From assembly GCA_017302795.1 (NCBI GenBank), contig JAFLCB010000010.1, forward strand, positions 1 through 34,064: a DNA stretch of 34,064 bases, written 5' to 3'. The position numbers and the translations under genes are program-made. This DNA is from Deltaproteobacteria bacterium. Its GTDB lineage: Bacteria > Bdellovibrionota > Bdellovibrionia > Bdellovibrionales > JAMPXM01. Under the pieces are notes generated by a model. It was given only the letters and a program-made list of their open reading frames with translations, ran no database searches and was not told the DNA's origin. Of the stretch, positions 14,237 through 21,086 are shown one piece after another. Each line of letters opens with the position of its first letter. Position 1 is the first letter of the stretch.

Positions 14237-15637
14237 ATGTTTGATTCATTGAGCGACAAGTTACTGGGAAGCCTTAAAAAGCTCCGCGGCCAAGGCAAAA
14301 TTTCGGAAGAAAATGTTCAGGACGCGATCAAAGAAATTCGCATGAGTCTGCTCGAAGCGGACGTGAACTTTAAGGTTGTTAAAAGCTTCATCGATGCAGT
14401 TCGCGAAAAAGCTCTGGGCGCAGAAGTCCTTCAAGGCGTAAGCCCCGGTCAGCAGTTCGTTAAAATCGTTCATGATGAATTGGTTCGTGTCCTCGGTGGG
14501 GAAGCCGTGGAGCTTGATTTGAAGTCATCCGACGCGCGCCCAGCCATCGTGATGATGGTCGGGTTACAAGGTGCGGGTAAAACCACGACCTCTGCGAAAC
14601 TCGCTCTTTATATTCGTCAAAAATATAAGAAAAAGCCGGGCCTCGTTCCGGCCGATGTTTATCGTCCTGCTGCGATTGAACAGTTGAAAACGCTCGGTGG
14701 AAATCTTGGTGTTCCGGTTTACCCGTCGCAAGCGTCACAAAAGCCAGAAGAGATTCTTGAAAAAGCTCTGGTTTGGGCTCGCGAAAACATGGTCGAAGTC
14801 TTGATTCTTGATACGGCTGGCCGGTCGCAAATTGATGATCAGCTGATGGGCGAACTTGATCGCTTAAAAGCATTGGCGAATCCGCGAGAAATACTTTTGG
14901 TTGCGGACGCGATGCTGGGGCAGCAGTCGGTTGCTGTTGCCGAAGGATTTCACGGTCGCCTGACGTTGTCGGGCTTGGTTCTTACTAAAATCGATGGTGA
15001 TGCACGAGGTGGGGCTGCGCTTTCGATTCGAGAAACAACGGGGATTCCGGTAAAATTCTTAGGCGTCGGTGAAAAGTCGGACGCGCTTGAGGTCTTTCAC
15101 CCTGATCGCTTGGCCTCACGAATTCTGGACATGGGCGATGTATTGAGTCTTGTCGAGCGCGCCCAAGAAGTTGTCGACGAAAAGACGGCCATGGAATCAG
15201 CGAAGAAAATTGCTAATAAGCAGTTTACGGTCGAGGACTTTTTGGCTCAGATGCAAATGATGAAAAAGCTGGGCGGGTTAGAAGGAATCATGGGGATGCT
15301 TCCTGGAATGGGGCAGGCCATGAAACAGCTTAAGGATCAAACGAAACCAGACGAAGAAATGCGCAGAATCGAAGCAATTATTCGGTCGATGACAAAGCAG
15401 GAACGCCAAGATCATCGGATTCTAAATGGCTCTCGGCGGGCTCGAATCGCTAAAGGTTCTGGCACGCAAGTCTCGGAAGTAAATAAATTCATTAAGAGTT
15501 TTGAACAAAGCCAAAAGGCCATGCAGCAGCTGATGAAAATGGGAATGGGCGGAGCCATGGGAAGCTTGATGGGTGGCGGAAAAGGCAAAGGCATGCCGCC
15601 GTTTCGCGGTCCAGGTGGTGGACGGTTTCCGTTCTAG
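14237..15637 (+). CDS. ffh: Signal recognition particle protein Ffh
   Basis: A 466-residue Ffh (SRP54 homologue), the GTPase that binds signal sequences on ribosomes and delivers them to FtsY and SecYEG. The N domain covers residues 1-90. The G domain includes G1 GLQGAGKTT (about 109-117), the DTAGR motif, and TKIDGDARGG. The methionine-rich M domain follows residue 300 and ends in a Gly-, Met- and Pro-rich tail (MGMGGAMGSLMGGGKGKGMPP). Length and all motifs fit the family. It begins the translation cluster that continues with rpsP. No ffs (4.5S RNA) gene was seen in the window. Confidence 0.97.
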   Translation: MFDSLSDKLLGSLKKLRGQGKISEENVQDAIKEIRMSLLEADVNFKVVKSFIDAVREKALGAEVLQGVSPGQQFVKIVHDELVRVLGGEAVELDLKSSDARPAIVMMVGLQGAGKTTTSAKLALYIRQKYKKKPGLVPADVYRPAAIEQLKTLGGNLGVPVYPSQASQKPEEILEKALVWARENMVEVLILDTAGRSQIDDQLMGELDRLKALANPREILLVADAMLGQQSVAVAEGFHGRLTLSGLVLTKIDGDARGGAALSIRETTGIPVKFLGVGEKSDALEVFHPDRLASRILDMGDVLSLVERAQEVVDEKTAMESAKKIANKQFTVEDFLAQMQMMKKLGGLEGIMGMLPGMGQAMKQLKDQTKPDEEMRRIEAIIRSMTKQERQDHRILNGSRRARIAKGSGTQVSEVNKFIKSFEQSQKAMQQLMKMGMGGAMGSLMGGGKGKGMPPFRGPGGGRFPF

Positions 15638-15676
15638 TCGATCCTTTTGTGGCCATTTAGCTTGCCAAAACTTGGC

Positions 15677-15698
15677 GCCTAAGGTTATCCCTTTAGGC
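15677..15698 (+). other. Hairpin in the ffh-rpsP gap
   Basis: gcctaagg pairs with the segment ending tttaggc (8 bp with one G-U), with a short loop. No T-run follows. It may be an RNA-processing or stability element between ffh and rpsP. Confidence 0.35.
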
Positions 15699-15798
15699 TT
15701 CGCTGTACCGCCCATGACGGTCGACGGGTCTGCTTTGGTAGTCAAAGTGGCTTTTAGTTGACGGGAGGCGGCCTGGGAAACCGGGGAAGGAGAAATCA

Positions 15799-16047
15799 GT
15801 GGTAGTAATTCGTTTGGCCCGTGGTGGCTCAAAAAAGCGTCCAAAGTATAGAATCACAGTTGCTGACTCACGTCAGTGGTTGAATGGTAAGTTCATCGAA
15901 GTTATCGGCAACTTCAATCCAAGTCCGCGTGGTCAAGAGCAGAAGCTCGTGCTTGATCTCGAAAAGGCCAATGCCTGGATTAAAGTCGGCGCGCAGCCAA
16001 CAGAACGAGTGCGTTCACTCATTCGTATGGCGCAAACTAAAGCCTAA
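15799..16047 (+). CDS. rpsP: 30S ribosomal protein S16
   Basis: The 82-residue product starts with GTG after the ribosome binding site aaggag. It opens MVVIRLARGGSKKRPKYRITVADSR, the unmistakable N-terminus of bS16, and continues with FIEVIGNFNP and a C-terminal helix (ANAWIKVGAQPTERVRSLIRMA). Length matches the family. bS16 helps assembly of the 30S subunit. The neighbours khpA, rimM and trmD match the widespread rpsP-rimM-trmD-rplS operon. Confidence 0.97.
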   Translation: MVVIRLARGGSKKRPKYRITVADSRQWLNGKFIEVIGNFNPSPRGQEQKLVLDLEKANAWIKVGAQPTERVRSLIRMAQTKA

Positions 16048-16101
16048 TTGTAGCCACAGGTAATCTCACGTTAATCTCACGGGTAAATTGAGGGGTGTTG
16101 C

Positions 16102-16353
16102 ATGGCGGCTGATCCGTCGAACTTAAAGGACTTGATCGAGTTCATGTCAAAGGCGCTAGTGGATTTTCCGGACGACGTAAAAGTCGTTGAAGAGGTTCAT
16201 GAGCAAACAACGATGTACAAACTGTACGTCAACAAACAGGATCTCGGTAAGGTCATCGGGAAGTTGGGCCGCACGGCCCGTTCGCTCCGAACGATTTTGA
16301 TGGCGGCCAGCACGAAGCTTGATCGTCGTTCAGTTCTCGACATCGTTGAGTAA
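16102..16353 (+). CDS. khpA: KH-domain RNA-binding protein KhpA
   Basis: The 83-residue protein (also YlqC family) is essentially one KH domain: the GxxG loop appears as VIGKLGRTARSLRTI (about residues 54-68), flanked by YKLYVNKQDLGK and LDRRSVLDIVE. KhpA usually pairs with KhpB/Jag to bind RNA and influence cell division and translation. Its place between rpsP and rimM is conserved in many bacteria, which supports the name. Confidence 0.92.
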   Translation: MAADPSNLKDLIEFMSKALVDFPDDVKVVEEVHEQTTMYKLYVNKQDLGKVIGKLGRTARSLRTILMAASTKLDRRSVLDIVE

Positions 16354-16443
16354 GCGATTGTCCTGAAATGCGAGTGTTCGCAAGTCTCGATCGCGCTCTG
16401 CGTGGCGATTAGTATTAAGGTCGCAAGTTTTTGCAACCAGTCG

Positions 16444-16482
16444 AAAGGGGCAGGCGACACGCTTGCCCTTTTGCTTTTTTTC
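16444..16482 (+). terminator. Terminator-like hairpin between khpA and rimM
   Basis: aaaggggcaggc (16444-16455) pairs with gcttgccctttt (16461-16472) around a 5-base loop, with a few G-U pairs. It is followed by gcttttttt. This is a convincing intrinsic terminator in form. It lies inside the operon and directly upstream of the rimM ribosome binding site (aggagg, 16483-16488). It may therefore act as an attenuator that lowers rimM-trmD-rplS transcription, or as a partial terminator. Confidence 0.75.
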
Positions 16483-16492
16483 AGGAGGCCAC

Positions 16493-17263
16493 TTGAAGGG
16501 TAGTTTTGTGGAAACTGTAGGCGATGATTTTCGAATTGTGGGCCGAGTGAAGGATGCCCACGGCCTAAAAGGTGAAATCTGGGTTGTCCTTTTTGCTGGG
16601 CAAGCTGACTGGCTACCAGACCTTAAAGACACAGGCGGTTTTTTTCTTTCTAAAACCGAAAGTCTTCCGTCGGAAGATGTGAAGGCTCAGCTTCACCCTT
16701 ATAAACTGAAAGGTGTCCGCGCGCACAAAAATGGATTAATTCTTCAAACTCCGGAGATTGCCGACCGAACGGCTGCCGAGGGTTTTAAGGGTTGGTTCTT
16801 GGCGATACCTGAGGAGTATCTCAGTTCTGAAGAGGGCGAGTCTTTTTACTTGAGCGAAATTGACGGTTTTGAAGTGCGTGAAGAGGGTAACGGAATCGGA
16901 ACCGTCATCGGATTTTCGTCTAACAACGCCCAAGATTTGCTGATTGTAGAACTAAAAAAAGGCGTTCGCCCAGGCGTTAAAGCTGGGGATAAAATTGAAA
17001 TTCCATTCGTTGAAGCACTTATTGAGGCGGTTGATAGCGCTGAGGAAACCATAGAAGTCGATCTGCCAAACGGTTTGATTGAAGTTCAATTAGGCTTGGA
17101 TTCAAAAGAGGAAGATATTGAAGAAGACACCGTAGATGATGAATTGGACGAAGATGATTCGGACGAGGACACGTTCGGTGATCTTGAAGACGAGACCGAT
17201 GACGAAACGGAAAATGAATCCGGCGATGACGCTGACGACGATGTGTCGCAGACGAGACACTGA
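16493..17263 (+). CDS. rimM: Ribosome maturation factor RimM with acidic tail
   Basis: RimM helps mature the 30S head by binding uS19. The best start is TTG at 16493, a few bases after AGGAGG; a frame also opens at TTG 16463, inside the terminator stem. The protein has the RimM domain (FRIVGRVKDAHGLKGEIWVV) and a PRC-barrel part (YLSEIDGFEVREE, then VKAGDKIEIPFVEALIEAVD). With the TTG start it is 256 residues. After LIEVQLGL comes a tail of about 54 residues made mostly of D and E. Usual RimM proteins are 165-185 residues, so the tail is extra. It is followed after 3 bases by trmD. Confidence 0.93.
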   Translation: MKGSFVETVGDDFRIVGRVKDAHGLKGEIWVVLFAGQADWLPDLKDTGGFFLSKTESLPSEDVKAQLHPYKLKGVRAHKNGLILQTPEIADRTAAEGFKGWFLAIPEEYLSSEEGESFYLSEIDGFEVREEGNGIGTVIGFSSNNAQDLLIVELKKGVRPGVKAGDKIEIPFVEALIEAVDSAEETIEVDLPNGLIEVQLGLDSKEEDIEEDTVDDELDEDDSDEDTFGDLEDETDDETENESGDDADDDVSQTRH

Positions 17264-17266
17264 GTA

Positions 17267-18100
17267 ATGCGTTTTGCCGTCGTCACAATCATGCCGGAAA
17301 TAGTGACGTCGGCGTTTCAAGACGGTCTTGTGGGGCAAGCATTCAAGAAAGGCCTCATTCAGATAGAAACTTTAAATCCAAGAAAGTTTTCTGAAGGCGC
17401 GCACAACTCGGTGGACGACCGAGTTTTTGGCGGCAGCGACGGCATGTTAATGCAAGCCGAACCTCTTGCAAAAGTTGTCGAAGAGTTAAGATCGAAATTT
17501 AAAAAAGTAAAAGTGGTAAACCTTTCGCCGCGAGGACGCGTATTTAGTGATCAGGCGGCCAAAGAATTTGCCGAAGAGTTTAGTTCTGACCCGAACGCGG
17601 TTTTGGTTCTTATTGCTTCTCGCTATGCGGGGGTGGACCAACGGTTCATTGATCTGTATTGCGACGACGAATTTTCCATCGGCGATTATGTTTTAAGCGG
17701 CGGTGAGCTTCCAGCCTGCGTTTTGATAGATGCAATCGCGAGGAAAGTCCCTGGCGTTCTTGGCAATGCCGAATCGGCTGACGCTGATAGCTTTACAGAC
17801 GGCTTGCTTGAGTGTGCTCAGTACACAAGGCCAAGAGAGTGGCGCGGAAAAGAGATACCGGCAGTTTTATTATGCGGCGATCCGAAGCTCATTGAAGATT
17901 GGCGATACCTTGACTCGTTGATTGTCACGGCGAAAAGGAGACCGGAGCTTTTGACTATCTCACTTTTGAAGCGTGTTCGAGAAATTCAAGGCGCGGCAAG
18001 AAAAGGCCTAGGGACAATTGGTCATCCCGCTGTTAGAAAAGCTGCGTTCGAGGATCTATCGCGGCTGGCAGAGCACGTTCTTACTATTTGGCCAAAGTAA
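17267..18100 (+). CDS. trmD: tRNA (guanine-N1)-methyltransferase TrmD
   Basis: A 277-residue SPOUT methyltransferase that makes m1G37 next to the anticodon of some tRNAs, preventing frameshifting. Visible motifs: the start MRFAVVTIMPEI, the SAM-binding trefoil-knot part with RYAGVDQRFID and then EFSIGDYVLSGGELPACVLIDA, and the C-terminal helix domain with TRPREWRGKEIPAVL. Family members are around 245-255 residues; this one has a slightly longer C-terminus. It starts 3 bases after rimM, so the two are translationally linked. Confidence 0.97.
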   Translation: MRFAVVTIMPEIVTSAFQDGLVGQAFKKGLIQIETLNPRKFSEGAHNSVDDRVFGGSDGMLMQAEPLAKVVEELRSKFKKVKVVNLSPRGRVFSDQAAKEFAEEFSSDPNAVLVLIASRYAGVDQRFIDLYCDDEFSIGDYVLSGGELPACVLIDAIARKVPGVLGNAESADADSFTDGLLECAQYTRPREWRGKEIPAVLLCGDPKLIEDWRYLDSLIVTAKRRPELLTISLLKRVREIQGAARKGLGTIGHPAVRKAAFEDLSRLAEHVLTIWPK

Positions 18101-18148
18101 TCGATTTAATTTTTTGAAGCTGTATGTGAATCTTTAAAGGACGTCTGT

Positions 18149-18730
18149 TTGAAAATAGCTGTGGGTTTAGTTCACTATCCGATTCGCGATCGACATAAGA
18201 AAATCGTCGCAACGAACGTCACCAATTTAGATGTTCACGACATCGCTCGTGCCTCGCGGGTTTTTGGAATTTCTAGGTATTACGTCATTCATCCGATGCA
18301 AGATCAACGGTCCTTCGTCCATCGCATGCTCGATCACTGGCGTGTAGGCGACGGGGCTCAGTACAATCCCATGCGCAAGACCGCGCTCACGATGGTCGAC
18401 ACGGCCGAGAGCTTGGATGCCGCAATTGAGGACTGGAACCAAAAGGAAGGTCTGACTGGGAGGCCCTTGATCGTATCGACCCATGCCCGTGCTCTTGAAG
18501 GGGTGCCTCAGGTAAGTTTTCGGGAACTCCGCGCCAAAATTGAAGCTGGTGGACCTGAAGACCGCCTATTTTTGATCTTTGGGACGGGATTTGGCCTGAC
18601 CGAGGAATTTATGCGTGGTTGTGACATGCTTTTAGAGCCTGTAAAGGGTGCTCCGCCTGATGACTATCGGCATCTTTCGGTTCGCTCGGCTGTTAGCATC
18701 ATTCTTGACCGTTTGCGCGGGGCATGGTAA
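18149..18730 (+). CDS. TrmD-linked SPOUT RNA methyltransferase (PF09936-like)
   Basis: The 193-residue protein starts at TTG after the ribosome binding site aaagga. It opens [40 protein letters not shown], the signature of the SAM-dependent RNA methyltransferase family COG4752/PF09936. It ends with a knot-like region ([28 protein letters not shown], then [15 protein letters not shown]) that fits a SPOUT fold. The RNA target of this family is, to my knowledge, not settled. Its place between trmD and rplS is shared by several bacterial groups. Its end overlaps the longest rplS frame, but not the preferred rplS start. Confidence 0.85.
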   Translation: MKIAVGLVHYPIRDRHKKIVATNVTNLDVHDIARASRVFGISRYYVIHPMQDQRSFVHRMLDHWRVGDGAQYNPMRKTALTMVDTAESLDAAIEDWNQKEGLTGRPLIVSTHARALEGVPQVSFRELRAKIEAGGPEDRLFLIFGTGFGLTEEFMRGCDMLLEPVKGAPPDDYRHLSVRSAVSIILDRLRGAW

Positions 18731-18774
18731 CTTTCCGCCCTCGTACATTGAATAATTATTCGAAGGACTTAGGG

Positions 18775-19299
18775 ATGGCTAAAGCCGCAAAGAAAACAGC
18801 ATCTAAATCTGCAGGAAAATCACCTAAAGCTGCGGCGCCAAAAGCTAAAGCTCCAAAAAAAGCCAAAGCTGCGAAAGGGCCACAAGGCGAGACAGATCTC
18901 GTTCGTCGCGTCGCTCTGAAGAAAGTTGCGAACAACGCGAAAATTCAAGACTTTGGCGCGGGCGACACTGTTGGCGTTTATGTAAAAGTTCGTGAAGGCG
19001 ATAAAGAGCGCGTTCAGCTTTACAAAGGTGTTTGCATTAAAGTTCAAGGCGAAGGCGTAACACGAACATTCACAGTTCGAAAAATTTCGGCTGGCGTTGG
19101 TGTTGAACGTACTTTCCCGTTCCGCAGCCCTTCTGTTGATCGAGTTGAAGTGATCGCAAAAGGTAAGGTTCGTCGTTCGAAGCTCTACTTCCTTCGTGAA
19201 CTCAAAGGAAAAGCTGCTCGTTTGACTTCTGAAATGGTTGGTTTGGTCGATACGTCGATCCCGGCAGAATCTGCAGAAACAGCGACGACAGAAGCATAG
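18775..19299 (+). CDS. rplS: 50S ribosomal protein L19 with basic N-terminal extension
   Basis: The frame opens at 18724, but the ATG at 18775 follows a ribosome binding site (aggacttaggg) and is preferred, giving 174 residues. Residues 1-38 are almost only Lys, Ala, Ser and Pro. The bL19 core follows: [29 protein letters not shown], then [21 protein letters not shown], ending [20 protein letters not shown]. Typical bL19 is about 115 residues, so both an N-terminal basic tail and a short C-terminal tail are extra. bL19 lies at the 30S-50S interface. The gene ends the operon at a strong terminator. Confidence 0.95.
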   Translation: MAKAAKKTASKSAGKSPKAAAPKAKAPKKAKAAKGPQGETDLVRRVALKKVANNAKIQDFGAGDTVGVYVKVREGDKERVQLYKGVCIKVQGEGVTRTFTVRKISAGVGVERTFPFRSPSVDRVEVIAKGKVRRSKLYFLRELKGKAARLTSEMVGLVDTSIPAESAETATTEA

Positions 19300-19353
19300 G
19301 AAAAGTCGAAATACATTCCTGGTCCGGAGCGCTATAGTCTCCGGGCGGAATAG

Positions 19354-19392
19354 ATCAGAGATATCAGAGATATCAGAGATATCAGAGATATC
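19354..19392. repeat. Tandem 9-bp repeat, 4.3 copies
   Basis: The unit atcagagat occurs four times exactly (starts at 19354, 19363, 19372, 19381), with a partial fifth copy. Each junction creates the palindrome gatatc. The array lies between the rplS stop and its terminator, so it would be transcribed. The length makes it a simple-sequence array, liable to copy-number change. Confidence 0.9.
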
Positions 19393-19398
19393 TTAAAG

Positions 19399-19429
19399 AA
19401 GAGACTCCATCGCGGAGTCTCTTTTTTTT
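19399..19429 (+). terminator. Intrinsic terminator of the ffh-rplS cluster
   Basis: aagagactcc pairs with ggagtctctt (10 bp, loop atcgc), followed by a run of eight T from 19422. This is a strong intrinsic terminator about 100 bp after the rplS stop. Confidence 0.93.
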
Positions 19430-19496
19430 GCTCCCTTTTCTGCCAGGTATCGAAGATTCCTTGAGAGTCGAATAAAATTCGATTTGGATCGAGGGG

Positions 19497-20186
19497 ATGA
19501 GAAAAATTTTGAACGAGCCGACCGAGTTAGAGCCATTTGATTGGCGTTCACTTTCACAAGCGCCAGTGATCGGTCTCGACGAAGTCGGTCGCGGCTGCTT
19601 GGCAGGACCTGTTTACGCCGCCGCTGTGATTGTTCCTGAGAGTGTTATCGAAAAGTTGGTCAATGCTGGCGTGACTGATTCGAAACTCGTTTCAGAAAAA
19701 AAGCGCAGCGGTTTGGCTGAACTTATTTGTGAAACATGTTTTTTTGGTCTCGGCTCTGCTTCGAGCCAAGAAATCGACGAGATCAATATCTTGCAGGCGA
19801 CGTTTCTTTCGATGAAACGCGCCTTGGTTGATCTCGAAGCGCGCTTCGGACACTCCGAGGGTCATCTTTTGATTGATGGAAACCAGAAGATCCCATTTCG
19901 AGGACTTCCTTTTGAAAGACCGGAATTTCAAAAGTGGGCCGCACTCTTACAAACAACATTGATTAAAGGTGACTCGCGAGCGCTGCCGATCGCAGCAGCG
20001 TCGATTGTTGCGAAAGTTACCAGAGACCGATTGATGATTGCGGCCGACGAGGAGTATCCCGTCTATGGCTTCAAAGGACATAAAGGTTACGCAGCTGAAG
20101 TCCATCGTAAAGCGATCAAAGAGCATGGTCCTACGCCAATCCATCGAAAAACTTTTGGCGGAGTCCGAGAGTTCGTTCGGCTGTAG
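19497..20186 (+). CDS. rnhB: Ribonuclease HII
   Basis: A 229-residue RNase HII, which removes RNA from RNA-DNA hybrids and single ribonucleotides in DNA. Catalytic residues are visible: D and E in GLDEVGRG (about residues 27-34), D in LLIDGN (about 125) and D in VTRDRLM. The C-terminus YGFKGHKGYAAEVHRKAIKEHGPTPIHRKTF is typical. The ATG follows a G-rich ribosome binding site (gagggg). The end overlaps the start of the YraN gene, a common rnhB-yraN arrangement. Confidence 0.96.
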   Translation: MRKILNEPTELEPFDWRSLSQAPVIGLDEVGRGCLAGPVYAAAVIVPESVIEKLVNAGVTDSKLVSEKKRSGLAELICETCFFGLGSASSQEIDEINILQATFLSMKRALVDLEARFGHSEGHLLIDGNQKIPFRGLPFERPEFQKWAALLQTTLIKGDSRALPIAAASIVAKVTRDRLMIAADEEYPVYGFKGHKGYAAEVHRKAIKEHGPTPIHRKTFGGVREFVRL

Positions 20187-20568
20187 TTCGGGCGTTAAAG
20201 CGCTGCCGAACTCGGAAGTCCGTGCAAAAGGTGAGGCTCTTGAATTCGCCGTTTGCGAATGGCTGAAAGACCGCGGCTATTACATTGCGCTTCGCCGGTT
20301 CCGAACGCCGTTTGCGGAAATCGATATTATTGCTATGAGTGCCCATCGAGATTTCCTATTGATTGAAGTGAAATCGAGCCTATGGCCGGATGATTGCGCA
20401 CTAAATTTATCGCAGTCTCAACGTCAGCGACTAATGAGAGCCTGCTCTTGGGTGACTGAAGAGCTGACAGGCTTAGCAGGGTTGCCCAACTACCCAGAGG
20501 TAGAGCTTCTGTTGGTTGTCCCAGAGGCGATGCGGCGAGATTCGTTTCAGATGATTGCGATCTTTTGA
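20125..20568 (+). CDS. yraN: YraN/UPF0102 nuclease-like protein
   Basis: The frame opens at 20038 inside rnhB; the ATG at 20125 is preferred because the remaining overlap (62 bp) is modest and the protein (147 residues) is closer to family size. The core KGEALEFAVCEWLKDRGY, then FAEIDIIA and LLIEVKSS, is the PD-(D/E)xK-like pattern of UPF0102, including E-I-D and E-V-K. The family is related to Holliday-junction resolvases; its function is not established. The usual G before the E-I-D is replaced here by A. Translation is probably coupled to rnhB. Confidence 0.85.
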   Translation: MVLRQSIEKLLAESESSFGCSSGVKALPNSEVRAKGEALEFAVCEWLKDRGYYIALRRFRTPFAEIDIIAMSAHRDFLLIEVKSSLWPDDCALNLSQSQRQRLMRACSWVTEELTGLAGLPNYPEVELLLVVPEAMRRDSFQMIAIF

Positions 20569-20601
20569 CATCATTAGTCAGGGTGGCGTTAAAATTAGGG
20601 T

Positions 20602-21054
20602 ATGAAAAGCGTTAAACCCGTCAAGACTGTTGGGCTGAAACTCCTGCTGACTGTAATCCTCACGGGAGTTTTGAGTGCGATTTTGGTCACGCCAAGAGCC
20701 GCCAAGGCAGAGCCGATGCGCGACTTTGTTATGAGTTGTAGCTACGGCGTTTTAGCGGGAACGCTTGTTGGGGCCGCGACGCTGGCATTTTCAGATAAAC
20801 CTGGCGACAACCTCAATAAGGTGGCGCGCGGAGCATCGTTTGGACTTTACGCTGGAATATTGCTTGGTCTCTATGTGGTCTATGGAGTTCCGAACCAAGA
20901 GGAAGCAGATATTCGAGATCAACTTGGCCAATATCAATTCAACTTACAACCCGGTCGCCGAGTCGCAGAGCTGCCAAGGCTTTTAATATCCCCAGTGATG
21001 GGTGAACGCGGTGTCGAGGGTGGCGAAGTTCGTTACAGTTTCTACAGGTTCTAG
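20602..21054 (+). CDS. Small exported or membrane hypothetical protein
   Basis: The 150-residue product starts at ATG after ttaggg. It has a basic N-terminus and a hydrophobic stretch (LKLLLTVILTGVLSAILV) with a possible cleavage site at AKA/EP. Two further hydrophobic, glycine-rich segments follow (SYGVLAGTLVGAATLAF and ASFGLYAGILLGLYVVYGV), as in small inner-membrane proteins. The C-terminal third is soluble. No family is recognised. It lies 33 bp beyond yraN and may share its transcript, and it converges on lptD. Confidence 0.6.
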   Translation: MKSVKPVKTVGLKLLLTVILTGVLSAILVTPRAAKAEPMRDFVMSCSYGVLAGTLVGAATLAFSDKPGDNLNKVARGASFGLYAGILLGLYVVYGVPNQEEADIRDQLGQYQFNLQPGRRVAELPRLLISPVMGERGVEGGEVRYSFYRF

Positions 21055-21086
21055 AGAGGGCGCTGATAAAACGCCGGTGAAAAGCG

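Noticed and set aside
17086-17292. Ser-rich minus-strand frame opposite the RimM tail
   Set aside because: It is the complement of the Asp/Glu codons of the acidic tail; no start signals.
19354-19392. CRISPR array
   Set aside because: Unit is only 9 bp with no spacers; it is a simple tandem repeat.
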